From NCBI GenBank assembly GCA_051294375.1, contig CM119265.1, positions 28,426,260-28,490,259 of the forward strand: DNA of 64,000 nt, read 5' to 3'. Below the pieces are notes generated by a model. That model worked only from the letters and a program-made list of their open reading frames with translations. It had not been told where the DNA came from and did not search any database. The DNA comes from Paraspadella gotoi (Eukaryota; Chaetognatha). Of this stretch, positions 1 to 10,397 are shown in pieces; the stretch's first letter is position 1; the number at the start of each line of letters is the position of its first letter. A program made the position numbers and the translations under genes.

Positions 1-40
1 TGCTGTATGATTGCTCTATCATCATACAGACGTGACCCAC

Positions 41-734
41 CGCCTCGTAAAGATCGACTGTTTGAAACAGTTCGCTTTTATCGACGCCGTATTCCTCGCA
101 GGAGCTCAGGAAGTTGCCGATGTTCTCCATCTCCTTGAAGGCCATCTTGGATTCGTTGATCTTGGGGACCGCGCCGGGATTTAACGCGTTGATCAGGCGG
201 CAGAGGCGCTGCCCGTCCTTTAACTGCGAGTGAAAGGTGTCCCTCGATCCTAAAGTCAGTCAGATTGATTATTAGTTTTGCCGCGCGTATTCGCGGAGCA
301 TCTCGGTCGGTCGGACTGTCCCTCCGTCTGCCTAATAGTGGGTCTGTCCAACTTATATTTTAAATGCTTATAACTACGAAAAAAAAACTTCAATCAATTA
401 ATTTTACTTGTGAAGTCATGCGATCGCCGAATAAGGCGATCATGAGGAAGACTTGTTCCGTTCACAATCACATAATTCATGAGATACTGAATCGTTTTAG
501 TTTTAACTCGACAGAAAGACTTGTTCCAATAGAGCTTATCAATTTTGTATGGGAACCCTGTAAATAAACATTTAGTGAAATTGTACCACCCAACTTACCG
601 GAACAATCCAATGTTTCGTCAATGTAACTGGCGATCCATTCCATCGCTTCCTTCGCCAATTGTTGGTCGTATTTTTCCTCTTTTTTCTTTTGTAATTCAG
701 CGGTGAAACCGAAGCCTTTCGGTCGAGACGCCAT
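41..734 (-). CDS. Transgelin/calponin-like protein, 5' part (exons 1 and 2)
   Basis: An actin-binding calponin-homology protein of the transgelin/Mp20/calponin type, expected in muscle cytoplasm. Exon 1 (734-599) opens with MASRPKGFGF and a helix ending near LDCSG; its donor GTAAGT follows at once. Exon 2 (249-41) begins after a TTTAG acceptor, joins in phase 1, and carries the typical CH-domain stretches LKDGQRLCRLINALNPG, KINESKMAFKEMENIGNF and ELFQTVDLYE. It ends in phase 0 at a GTGGGT donor. The rest of the CH domain and any calponin repeats lie beyond the left edge. The family call rests on these motifs; the exact member (transgelin, calponin or Mp20) is not decided. The start is chosen because family proteins begin just before this helix. 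Confidence 0.88.
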
Positions 735-1194
735 AGTATGTAATACTATGTAATACTATGTATATTAGCTTGTTGGCTAAGTAGTCGAGGAAAGCTTGGC
801 GTTAAAATAGCGATCCGAAGCAAGCTTTTGATTCTCGCTGGAGGACGTCTTGAATCTTTACCAATTCTCGGCTAAAAAGAGAATTTGTATGACTGGAGAA
901 AGATAATTAGCAGGTAGGACAATTTCGAAGGAACAAGAAAGGTAATTCCAATGTGTTGCGCCGCAGGTTTTTTTCTGTCTTAAGAAACGAGCAGTCAACT
1001 GTAGGCGAATTATATGCATTTTTAATGTAAGTGGGACAGACCGACAGACAGACATACCGACGGATCAACAGAAAAGTAACTAATAGAGTTGCTCCACGAG
1101 TACTGGCGGCGTAACTAATTAACTTGTCTCTGCAGCTGCGGCTGCTGATGCTGCAGTAGTAAAAACAAAGAAAGAGCTGGAATTACTTGTAGGT
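735..1194. other. Upstream region of the transgelin-like gene, no gene seen
   Basis: Between the ATG of the minus-strand gene and the first dispersed repeat there is AT-rich DNA with a triplicated AATACTATGT near 740-760 and GACAGACA steps near 1030-1050. No convincing exon on either strand. Promoter elements for the minus-strand gene should lie here, but I cannot pick out a TATA box with confidence. Confidence 0.4.
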
Positions 1195-1575
1195 ATTTAG
1201 GCGGGCCAAAATTGAACACTTTTTATAACTTCTAGTTCTCTCAAAAAAATTCCTTTTTTACTTCTATTACTAAATCGATTTTCAATGCAACTGTTTGAAT
1301 TAGTTCATTGGGTTGTTGCACTGAAGCTTTTAAATATTTATTAATATATAAAAAATGACCAAAATTTTTTTTTAAAAAAAATATTTTTTAAGAACTGATT
1401 CCTATAGAGCTTAAAAAGTTAAATAAAAGTTAGTACTACAATTTTTTACAATTTTGATAATAAATTGGTTAAAAATAGAAAAAAACCTTAAAAAACCATA
1501 ATCATCATCATCATTGGCTGGATTTTATAGTTTTTTAAAATTTTTATCAATAAAACAAAAAGTTGTATTAATAAT

Positions 1576-2502
1576 TGTTGCGGATTTCGGGCCGCAAAAA
1601 AGATCAATCCTACAACTACCCAGTAACTACTTTTTCCTATCAGGAAAAACGTTTTATTAGAGTCAGTATATAAGGTGATAGACAAACGCGGGTCTATTAC
1701 CCCTCTCCTTCTCATTCACCTCCTCTTCATCCTCCTCCCAGGGATTCGGGGCCGCGTTCACGAGATTCAGTTCACCTTTCTCTCTTCTCCTACTCGTTTC
1801 TCTCCCTTTTTTTACCCTCATTTTTGTCTTCGTATAGATTTCCCTTCCGTCAATATATTAGTTTCCCTCATTCTCGTCACTTTACTTCCGGTTAGGATAC
1901 CTTTTCAGAGTGGCGCCCAATGTGGGGCTCGAACCCACGACCCCAGGATTAAGAGTCCTGTGCTCTACCGACTGAGCATCCTTTATTTCCAACAGTGAGG
2001 GCCGTTACCAGGCCAAGGATTGCCTATCCAGGGAGATTTGGGCATAGTTCCTCTATGATCCCGAGTCCCAAGGTCCACTGGTCTTGCTGGAGCGCAGTTG
2101 TTCTTCTTTCTTCTTGGGAGGCCGCTGAACTGCCCCCAGAAGCCTTGTTACACTCCTTTTTATAGAAAAATCTAGCCTACCCTTCCTCCTCATCTACATA
2201 AAATAGAGCATCTCATTGGTGCAAGGCTAAAGAACCTGAGTACCCCTTGAGGACCCTCAGCTCTCCTCTCTCTCCTATTGGCTGAGGGCTGTGGTATCTG
2301 AGATCTCTCACTCCTCTCTCTCTTGCTGAGGTGTGCAAGCTTGTCATTGGTTCTTCTGTTTTCCCGCCAACTTCTCATTTGATGATCTATGCTGAGATAG
2401 CTGACATAGCAGAGGAGTGATGAGAAAACTTGCTCAGGTACCTCTCTCTTCCTTCCTAACCTTAGGTTGCTGAGCAGGGGCGAGATCCCTAGCCTCGTAA
2501 CA
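1576..2502 (+). mobile_element. Inserted retroelement relic with tRNA-Lys primer site
   Basis: A 927-bp insert inside repeat R1. It starts TGTTGCGG and ends CGTAACA, the TG...CA ends usual for retroviral-type integration, and is flanked by ATAAT (1571-1575) and ATAAC (2503-2507), a probable 5-bp target duplication with one change. An LTR-like pyrimidine-rich part with a TATATAAG box near 1667 ends in TTTTCAGAG, followed by an antisense tRNA-Lys (1911-1979) and about 520 bp of unrelated sequence. No second LTR copy is visible, so this is not a normal two-LTR element. Similar LTR-like pieces occur at 38157-38485, 43890-44996 and 46378-46535. Confidence 0.65.
1911..1979 (-). other. Antisense tRNA-Lys(CTT) copy with CCA end (extended primer-binding site)
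   Basis: Read on the minus strand this is a tRNA-Lys from the D stem (GCTCAGTCGGTAGAGC) through anticodon loop ACTCTTAAT, T loop GGTTCGAGCC and 3' end TTGGGCG followed by CCA. CCA is not encoded in animal tRNA genes, so this copy came from a mature tRNA by reverse transcription. The 5' acceptor strand is missing or changed and would not pair, so it is not a working tRNA gene. An ordinary primer site spans about 18 bases; this one spans about 69. Confidence 0.8.
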
Positions 2503-2881
2503 ATAACCTTTATCTAATTTTTAAAGCTCTATCAGAATCTATTAAAAAAAAATTAAACTTTACATAGTAATAAAATAATCTTTAAATGCTTCCGTGCGCT
2601 TATTAATAAGATAAATTTTAAATTTTTTTTTTATTTTCATATTCTCTAACAGTCACTTAACCATTATTTATTTGAGAGAACTTCTAGTTTTCAACCTGTT
2701 CCGGCCTAGTAGGTATAAAGATTTTAACACTATTTTCCAAATGCTTATTGCTTAATGTTATTCTTATAATAAGGAAATTAAGGAAAATTAAGGAAAATAT
2801 TGACTATACCGTAGAAGGTCCAGAAAAATCGGTCAAAAATGATAATTAGTTAAAAAATGCTTAGCTTAGCTATCATTTGAG

Positions 2882-2883
<2 letters not shown>

Positions 2884-2948
<65 letters not shown>

Positions 2949-2968
2949 GAGAGAGAAAGAGAGTCGAT
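2884..2968. repeat. (GA)n microsatellite
   Basis: A nearly pure GA run of about 60 bp, then GACAGACA and more GA. Both strands give long artificial Arg-Glu or Ser-Leu reading frames here, which I do not treat as genes. Confidence 0.95.
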
Positions 2969-3559
2969 CTCTCCAGGGGATAAGTCGGCGTTAGACTCCG
3001 GGATCAGGGCGAAAAACCCTAACCGAAAAAAGGTGTGGTCGGGGAGTAGGATGTGGGGGAAAAGAGGGAAGTGGTCTGGAGAGTAGTTAGCGTACATATA
3101 GGGAAAAAAGTTTAAAAGTGTTTAACGTGAGGCAGAAGTGTTTTAGTTAAAAACGGATTGTGTACTACGTATTGTACATTAACAATATGGTTTAACAGCT
3201 TACAAAGTTAACTATGGAAAGCTAAAAAAAGCTTTTAAAACCCGAAGCATTGGCAAAAATCAGCAATGCAAACAATTGATAAATAACATCAAAAGAAAAA
3301 AAAAACACAAAATATCGGAGGGTTTTTTTTTATTTAATCGTTTTCATCGTCGTCGTTGTTGTCGTCGTCGTCGTCGTCGTCGTTTTTGCTACTATCCTGA
3401 TATTTGTTGCAAAGTCCGTTGTCTTTAATCCAATTTGAAATCTACCAAAGTCAGAGGTTCTCATTTTTCTTTCTTTTTTCTTTTTTCTTCTTTCTTTTTC
3501 TCGTTGAGTTGACATTTCTTTTCCCTTTCGAGGTTACGAATGAGAGGGAGAGAGAGAGC

Positions 3560-3595
<36 letters not shown>

Positions 3596-3824
3596 CCATA
3601 GAAAGACTGGAAACAAATAGAAAGGAATGAAAGAATAAAGATCAGAGAAAAAATTATAAAGAACTGTTTCAAAGTAAAAGGACACAATTATTCTCACATT
3701 TTTCAAACGAATAAAAATAACACAAAAACCCAAAAGTAAAATAAAATTATGCAAATAAAAGAGCAATTAAATAAAATTTTATGCCTTTTGTTTTTTGTCC
3801 TAAAAAAGAAGAATTCGTTCTCTT
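2969..3824. other. Low-complexity intergenic DNA
   Basis: Contains a (GTC)n run at about 3347-3382, a pyrimidine tract at 3460-3530 and a second GA tract at about 3545-3592. No exon with believable splice sites was found on either strand. Confidence 0.6.
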
Positions 3825-4015
3825 TTTTTCCATCGAAACTTGATTTCCAGCTAAATCAAACACTTCCCTACCCACATACAAAATTTCAAGTCAATCGCTC
3901 CAAACAATCACGAGTAATTGGCGTTCAAAGCTAACGTGGGACGGACGGGAAGACGGACAGATTGACGGACGGACAGATCGACGGGCGGACAGACAGACGG
4001 ACTGACGGACGGATT
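3825..4015 (+). repeat. Dispersed repeat D fragment with GGAC-rich tail
   Basis: Carries the block CGAAACTTGATTTCCAGC, CACATACAAAATTTCAAG and AATCACGAGTAATTGG followed by a (GGAC/AGAC)n tail. The same block in the same order recurs at 53405-53700 and 57399-57690, where it is part of longer elements. No coding potential. Confidence 0.8.
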
Positions 4016-4379
4016 ATGGACGTCTTTAAAGACAAGGAAATTGCAAGGATTTCGGTATAATTGACCAAATTGATATGAAATTGACATAATCCAGTGGCCA
4101 AATCTCCCCTTGACTTTTGTTGACATTTCTGTCAGAAAAACATTAAAAAAAAGTTATAAGGCGAAAGCGCGGTTTACTTTTATACCCAATTTTTTAAAGA
4201 TTTTTTAAATATAATATTATTTAATGATACCTTTGTTAAATACGATGGCGAGGTTAATCTTTAGCAGGAGTTAAATACTAGTGGGTGTCATATTTAGGAT
4301 TGCATGAAAATGCACGATCGATTTAATTTGTAGACAAAAAAATATCATCGAAGGAGATGAATCTCACCAAAATCCAAAA

Positions 4380-4660
4380 CGGATCGGATCGCCGCCAGAA
4401 TGGAATCGCTGAACGCTGATTGGCTGAGACGGAATCGGAACCGACCAATCAGCTTGCAGAAACAATGTCTTTTGTTATAAATAGCTTTAGTTCTTTCTTA
4501 GTTTCAGTTTCAGCGTCTCACTTTGTTTTACTGAGAATAAAATCGAGTTGATTTCAACCTGAAAATCCATGAGATTTTCCTTAAATGTGGTGGCATCGGT
4601 GGGATTCGAACCCACGCCTCCAAAGAGACCTAGAGACCCATGAGTTTTTCTTTAAATGAT
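4380..4660 (+). mobile_element. LTR-like relic with antisense tRNA-Leu primer site
   Basis: A promoter-like segment with TATAAATA at 4476-4483 and AATAAA at 4536-4541 leads into TTAAATG, followed at 4588-4629 by TGGTGGCATCGGTGGGATT and the rest of an antisense tRNA 3' half. On the minus strand this reads variable arm, GGTTCGAATCC T loop, acceptor strand and CCA, matching tRNA-Leu. A 21-bp stretch just before the tRNA part (4568-4588) recurs with three changes just after it (4638-4658). No internal genes follow. The left limit is a guess. Confidence 0.6.
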
Positions 4661-4853
4661 ATATACAAAGTGGTAAAATTAACCTTTCTAGTATCCAAGG
4701 TATTTTTAGATTGTTGCTTAAATAACGAATCTTTTCTACAATTTTGTTTCAGTAAATGCCTAAGCTTCCTTTTATTTCACTTTCCTTATAATTCCCTTCA
4801 TTACAATTTGAAACTACTTGAAAGCCGCAAGCCACTGGTTTCATTCGCGCCCA

Positions 4854-4860
4854 TATAAAA
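4854..4860 (+). promoter_or_regulatory. TATA box of secreted paralogue 1
   Basis: TATAAAA lies about 100 bp before the ATG at 4959, leaving room for a start site near 4885 and a short leader. There is no comparable box just before paralogues 2 and 3. Confidence 0.55.
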
Positions 4861-4958
4861 TGCTCACTCGTCTGGGCGACTTAACCTCATCCGCCGGTCG
4901 ACTCAAATCAAAAGATATAATTATTACGACAAAACAAAATACAAAACAAAACGATAGG

Positions 4959-6957
4959 ATGTCGCGTTTTGTTTCTTCGACTTTCGTCGTTTTGTTCGTC
5001 GTCGTCGTCGTCGCTGTCGACGCATCTGTTTTGTCTCGACTTGAAAGAAAATTAAGGCAACGACAAATTGATGGTAAAAAAAAAGAGGAAATTTATTATA
5101 AGTTGTTATTATAGTTTAGTATAGAATAGTATAGTTTAGTTAAATAAGTGAATAATTTAGTTTTACGAATATCGTTTCTTCCGACTGATGAAAAATATTT
5201 AGAAAGTTTAGTAGACGAATAATTATTAAACAAAATTTCAGAACTGGAAAGAAACAGAGTGATAAAACTATAAAACTATTAAATCTCCGGTCATGTTATT
5301 ATTATGAAATGTTATTATTAACTTGTTCTTCCTTCAGACGAAGTAGGCGGACCCCGGGGATTACGACGAGTTGACGTGAGTTTGAAATTGTGAATGTTAT
5401 CCCTTTATTTTTTTTTAGGAGAGAAACGAAAGTTTAGCTTAGTTTATGAATAGTATACGTAGATGCATTTGTTTTGTGCGGAAGCATGAGAGAAAGAGTT
5501 TATCCTAAATGTCTGTATGGTGGACTAAAAATCAACCAACCGTTCGTCAGTGGCCATTGGTGCCGGAGGCAAGTTATTCGCCTCCCAACCCAAAGGTCCG
5601 GAGTTCTCGCCCGGTGGCCGCCTAGCAGTTGAGAGGGACGGGGCGCTTAACCCGCCTGGAACATGGTGTTACAGCCTGATCCAAAGTTCCGAGACTGCTT
5701 ATATTGAACGGTTCTTTCACTAACTCATAACAATTACTGTCTCTTCAGTTGGTGAAATGTTTTACTCCTTAATTATATTGAGCAAGTTTTCAGGAAGGGT
5801 ATTTTTTTCTTTCAATTTCTGAGGCAAAGGCTTTTTTTTTTCTTAAAATGTATTAACGGTGACAGTGACTCAATAAATTAATCAAAGACTGAATATGTGT
5901 AATATGACGTATAGGACGTATGAAATAAAATTCACGAATGTAAATATGACGTAAAAGAATGTATACGAGGATAAACATAATGATTTGCAATGATGAAATA
6001 ACAGTAATAAACCTTCAATATGTAAATGAGTTTAAAATCGTTTAAAATGATCTACAAACACGGAATAAATCTCGGTTGATCTTTTGTTTTTTTCTCCAGG
6101 AAGCTTTTAACAAAGTCAAAGGAGAAATTCGTCAGTTCAACAATCAGTTCGAAACTTTTTTGGAAAAACTCGGGCAGGAATATGAGCAACTGGTTATTGC
6201 ATACGCTAAAGGTAATTATTTAGGGTGGTATTAGTATATATCAGTAGGTGATTAGCTAATCTAATCTTTATCAGGTGAAGAATAGATAAAAATAGCAGTA
6301 AGGATAAAAGAAATATAAATTTGTTTCAACAACGATACTAATTTACTTTTGTAAACAAAATAAGAATGGTTTTTACCCATAACAAAACGAAAGTAAGGTC
6401 ATAAAAATAGTAAAAAGCATGTATTAAAAATGTTAAGACTTAAGTTTATATTATTTTATTGCTATACAATTTTCGTTTCTTCTTCACAGATTTGTCTAAA
6501 TTGATCGAAGCGACTCCGGCGGAAGAAGTGAGAACTTTTTCCATCGCAATTCTAAAAACATCAAAAAAAGCGTTTAAAGAAATTTATGAAGTTTATCAGG
6601 ATTACAGTGAGTTGGAGAGAGAGAGAGAGAGAGANNNNNNNNNNNNNNNNTCCACCACACACCCTTCCATCCCCCAACACCTTCCAGATCCCCTCCACCC
6701 CCGCAAAGAGGACGATGGGTTCGGCCCTTTCCGTCGCGCCATCTCGACCCTCTCGACCTTCGGAGGTTCCATCCAGGAATTCCTCAAGAGTCTCGACGAT
6801 TACGTCGTCCATTATATCGACGAGGAAATTGGGAACGCCTTGGTCGAATGGGAGAAGCAGTAAGTCAAGATGGCAATCAATCAATAAATCAATCATTCAA
6901 TCAATCAATCAATCAATCAATTCAATCAATCAATCATCATCAAACCAATCAATCATC

Positions 6958-7001
<44 letters not shown>

Positions 7002-7502
7002 AGCCAATGGTGAAGGCGTTGGGCAAATGGCGGAAGCACTAAGTCAAGATGACAATCAATCAATTAATCAATTAATCAATTAATCAATCGAGCCAATGCC
7101 AATGCCAATGGTGAAGGCGTTGAGCAAATGAAAAAAGCAGTATATCTAAGAAAGAGTTCAATATCCTATTACCCACCAATGAGTTATAGTTGAGCCAACA
7201 CTCGTCGTTTGCCAATAACAGTAATTAATCCTTAACTAATTTATTATTAATGAATTGATTAATGGTAAACTACTTAATATTAATGAGTTGATTAATGGTT
7301 AACTACTTTATTATTAATGAATTGATTAATGGTTAACTAATTTAATATTAATGAGTTGATTAATAGTTAACTAATTTATTATTAATGAATTGATTATTCT
7401 TTTCCACACAGAATGGATTCGATGATCGGACAAATGGAAAACTTAGACGCAGAATTCGTTAAGCGAATGCTTTTGCAGTCGCTTCAATTCAACTTGATCT
7501 GA
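4959..7502 (+). CDS. Small secreted helical protein, paralogue 1 of a tandem family
   Basis: Six exons: 4959-5073, 5338-5375, 6100-6211, 6490-6606, 6688-6859, 7412-7502, total 645 nt, 214 residues. Intron phases are 1,0,1,1,2 and all introns are GT-AG. Residues 1-23 (MSRFV...VDAS) form a strong signal peptide. The rest is predicted to be mostly amphipathic helix, without a cysteine framework or a domain I recognise. Exon 4 encodes LSKLIEATPAEEV and ILKTSKKAF; exon 5 encodes NPLHP, FRRAISTLSTFGG and SLDDYVV. The model is supported because the two neighbours have the same exon lengths (38, 112, 117, 172 nt) and phases. Intron 4 has a 16-base assembly gap and a GA tract. Function unknown; secretion is inferred only from the signal peptide. 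Confidence 0.82.
5540..5700 (+). repeat. Possible tRNA-derived SINE in intron 2 of paralogue 1
   Basis: A GC-rich island in an AT-rich intron with a tRNA-like look: CAGTGGCCATTGGTGCC (A-box-like), then GGTCCGGAGTTCTCGCCCGG (a degenerate T arm). No second copy was found in this window, so the call is weak. Confidence 0.3.
6880..7095 (+). repeat. (CAAT)n tract with local duplication, intron 5
   Basis: Imperfect (AATC)n runs interleaved with two copies of a segment containing GCCAATGGTGAAGGCGTTG, a decayed copy of the end of exon 5 (compare GGAACGCCTTGGTCGAATGG at 6832). The exon end and its donor were therefore duplicated into the intron about 150 and 250 bp downstream. Confidence 0.7.
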
Positions 7503-7639
7503 TGCGAACAGATGCAAGCAGATGCGAACAGATGCAGATACAAACAAATGACGTCCTGATGCAAACAGAGGAAGAGCGTTGGTCACCGACGCTACTTAAC
7601 AAAAGACGAGACAAATATTTTATAAATGAAAATAAGTTT

Positions 7640-7840
7640 TTGAATATTAGCAATTACAGACCCAAAAATCCAAAAAAACTACAAAAAAAAATACCTGCAG
7701 TTGTAATAATTTATAGTAATTTTTAATTTTGAGCGCATTTTGTGGTATTGAAGTGTTGTAATAACGATTCATTTTTATGGCTTCAATTGCAACTTTTTGA
7801 CATTTTAAGAATAAAGTTTCAAAAAAAAAAAAAAAAAAAA
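7640..7840 (+). other. AATAAA plus genomic poly(A) tract between paralogues 1 and 2
   Basis: The 3' flank of paralogue 1 ends in AATAAAGTTTC followed by 20 A at 7821-7840, and the ATG of paralogue 2 lies 10 bases further on. An encoded poly(A) right after a hexamer is the mark of a reverse-transcribed 3' end, though a chance A run cannot be excluded. If it was copied from RNA, the insertion sits exactly at the 5' end of the next gene. Confidence 0.5.
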
Positions 7841-7850
7841 CTATTCTAAG

Positions 7851-9844
7851 ATGGCGCGATTCGTCTTTGCCTCGATTGTCGTTTTGTTTCTCGTCACCGA
7901 CGCATCGGAATTTGCGAGACAAGAAGAAGAAGGTAAGTTATATCATCATCTCCTTTGTTTGTTTGTTATAAATGAGCTGTTTATAACGTTTTTTTTCTGC
8001 TTGAATAAACAGAGTACGGGCCTGCGATTATGCAATCTTACGCGATTACCGTGAGTTTTGACCAATTATTTAATTATTTATTTATTTTTTTTTTAAATTT
8101 ATTTATTTACCGTGAGTTTTGACAAATGATTCACCGTCTCTTTATTATGATTGTGCGCCGTTCAGTTCTTTTCTGTTTTAGATTTTCATTTGGTAATAAA
8201 AAACAATTTAACTATCTTATATTTACTTAATTAAATATAACAGTATTTCTTTTTTTAACGAAAAACTATTAAAAAGTAACAAAGTGTCTTTGTAAAATAG
8301 TTCTTCCATAACTCTTCATGAACTTTTCTTTTTTCTTTGTCAAGAAATCCGCGCATAAATTGGAAACGGAACTGGAGAATTTCGAAAAACAATTCGCGAT
8401 TTTCTTTAAAAAATTGGGAAAAGAATATGAAGAAGTGTTTGGGGAATACGGAGCAGGTAAGGAAAAGAATATGAAGGGAAGGTAGGGAAGGAAGGTAGGA
8501 AGGTAGTTTAATTCTTATGTACCTACAATTTATTGTTAGCAATAATTTATTTAGATTTCTCTTTCTGTGGATCATATCATATCATTCTTGCTCAAATTAT
8601 ATATATATATATTTCTCCCCCACTCAAATGTTTTTTTTTGTTTTTTTTTATTTCTTTTCTTTTTTCGTTTTACAAATTCTTTTTTCTTTCATTTCGATTC
8701 CCTTTTGTTCAGATATGTTGATCCTCGTGAGGGCAGCACCGGAGGACGAAGTCAAAAGTTTTTGCCTACGAATTTTAAGGACGACAAAAGTTGGACTGAA
8801 AGACTTTCACGCCGTCTTGCGTGACTACAGTGAGTGATAATGATGTTTGTGACATTGTGATAGAGAATACAATCTTTATTAGAAACAGCGATTGGAATTA
8901 TAGATTAGTTTAAATTTTATTAAGGGGTCCTGCTTGGTCCGGCTAGTAACATTTAATATTTTTGGAGGCCTTAAACCCAAAAGTCAAAAGAGAAGATAGC
9001 TTATTTATTGCCATAGAGATAAAAACCAGTTAATACTACTCGGTTCCCTTAAGACGAATCTCTCCCTCCACATCCCCCTTACCCCACATTACCCCTCCCT
9101 CTTCCAGACCCCCTCCACCCACTTAAAGAGGGCGACCACCCCTCTCTCTACCGTCGGGCCATCTCCACCCTCTCCACTTTCGGCGGAGCGTTGGAGGAAC
9201 TTCTCTCCAGCGTCGACGACGTCGTCGTCAACTACGGAAACGAGATGCTTGACGACATGTTGGAGAAGGCCGAGGAAAAGTGGGTGGATGTGGATTAGAA
9301 GGGGGGAAGCAAGCATGCTTGGTGGGGAAAGGGGAAGCAAGCATGAATGGGAGAAGGTGGAGGAGGAAAATTGGGGGGAGGGAGAGAGGAAGCAAGCATG
9401 CTTTGTGAGAAGGGAGAGGAAAGATGGGTGGATGGGAGGAAGGGGGGGAAGCAAGCATGCTTGGGAGAAGGGAGAGGAAAGATGGATGGAAGGGGGGAAG
9501 CAAGCATTTTTGCGAGAAGGGAGAGGAAGAAAAGTGGGGGGAAAGGAGTAGAAAGCATGGTTGTAAGAATGCCTCGGGAAAGGGAGTGGATGGGGGACAG
9601 AGGGAATGGCGGATGAAGCAAGCATGCTTGGGACAATTTTGTGAAATCACTAATTGCTGGTTGCTATTAGGACTTAAAAAAAACTACCTCATTACTTTTA
9701 TACATTTAATTAATTATTATTATATATTTTTAAGCTCATTGATCATCAAATTTATTTTTTCTCAGCATCGACGCGTTAATTCGCTTCGTTGAAGGAATGA
9801 AACCCGCGCATCTCAAGATGCAATTGGAGCACACGCTGTCGTAG
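7851..9844 (+). CDS. Small secreted helical protein, paralogue 2
   Basis: Six exons: 7851-7932, 8013-8050, 8345-8456, 8713-8829, 9108-9279, 9766-9844, total 600 nt, 199 residues. Exons 2 to 5 have exactly the same lengths as in paralogue 1, and phases are again 1,0,1,1,2. Residues 1-19 (MARFVFASIVVLFLVTDAS) are a signal peptide. Matching stretches include ENFEKQFAIFFKKLGKEYEE (exon 3), RAAPEDEVKSFCLRILRTTK (exon 4), and NPLHP, RRAISTLSTFGG, VDD (exon 5). The C-terminal exon is the least conserved. AATAAA lies 9 nt after the stop, so the 3' UTR is very short. Intron 5 holds a minisatellite with palindromic GCAAGCATGCTT cores. No known family recognised. Confidence 0.83.
8955..9030 (+). repeat. 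Repeat R1 fragment in intron 4 of paralogue 2
   Basis: GGAGGCCTTAAACCCAAAAG and GATAGCTTATTTATTG match the left part of the R1 copy at 12990-13060. Short and diverged. Confidence 0.6.
9298..9632 (+). repeat. Minisatellite with GCAAGCATGCTT core, intron 5 of paralogue 2
   Basis: About six irregular units of 40-75 bp, each with GAAGCAAGCATGCTTG or a close variant (at about 9307, 9331, 9391, 9449, 9498, 9617) followed by GGAGAAGGGAGAGGAAAGAT-like purine sequence. The core AAGCATGCTT is a perfect palindrome. Long open frames on both strands here are artefacts of the purine bias. Confidence 0.85.
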
Positions 9845-9852
9845 CAATGTGC

Positions 9853-9858
9853 AATAAA
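9853..9858 (+). promoter_or_regulatory. Polyadenylation signal of paralogue 2
   Basis: AATAAA 9 nt after the TAG stop (9842-9844), followed by GT-containing sequence. It supports the end of the gene model. Confidence 0.7.
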
Positions 9859-10318
9859 GAGTCCAAAAGCGTTGGAGCGAAAGAGTCAGAAAAAAGTTAC
9901 GCTTTCCTCCCTTGGATATTCTATTGGATCTGTTGCTCTATTTCTACTGGAGCAGTCGATTTATTTCTACTGGAGCAGTCGATTTATTTCTGATATAATT
10001 CCTAAAACACAACATTTTCAAATTTTTGTTTGAAACGTTTTGAAGTGTTTAGTTTTCACATGTTTACTAACGTGTTTAGGTTGAAAATAAATTGTACGGC
10101 AAATTAATTTAGAAAAAGGAATTAAAAAATGTTGGTTACCATCGAGAAAAATTTGTTTATTATTTACATTATTTTTTATTAGATAAGTCTATTTATATCT
10201 GAGAGAGAGTTTGATTGTTCCATTGTTCCGGCACGCTGATTGGTCGATTCCGGTCTCAAACTCACAAACTTTAGTCACTCAGAGATTTATTTTTATCAAT
10301 TACTTAAGATATATCTTT

Positions 10319-10332
10319 TATAGATTGTTATC

Positions 10333-10393
<61 letters not shown>
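10319..10393. repeat. (TC)n microsatellite upstream of paralogue 3
   Basis: About 70 bp of nearly pure TC about 165 bp before the ATG at 10559. Such a tract can act as a GAGA-type element on the other strand, but nothing here proves that. Confidence 0.9.

Positions 10394-10397
<4 letters not shown>

Larger units (their letters stand above)
1195..2740 (-). repeat. Dispersed repeat R1, copy 1, split by an insertion
   Basis: This stretch is the reverse complement of 12985-13690. The match runs from the GCGGGCCAAAATTGAACAC end at about 1200 through the ATC-rich point near 1500-1515 to 1575, stops, and resumes at 2503 (AACCTTTATCTAATTTTT) to 2740 (CAACCTGTTCCGGCC). The 927 bases between are absent from the other copy, so the repeat was present before the insertion. 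It has no coding capacity I can see. A third fragment is in an intron at 8955-9030. Confidence 0.8.

Noticed and set aside
1911-1979. Functional tRNA-Lys gene
   Set aside because: CCA is encoded, the 5' acceptor strand does not pair, and an LTR-like end abuts it.
2873-3097. Long Arg/Glu and Ser/Leu reading frames over the GA tract
   Set aside because: They are translation of a dinucleotide repeat on both strands, with no splice signals or conservation.
5184-5210. Third hammerhead (CTGATGAAAAATATTTAGAAAG)
   Set aside because: CTGATGA and GAAA occur, but stem II is a weak AT pair and the flanking CATGTC is missing; probably chance.
9089-9650. 178- and 140-codon minus-strand frames and several plus-strand frames
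   Set aside because: They overlay exon 5 of paralogue 2 and the purine minisatellite; open frames arise from base bias in every frame.
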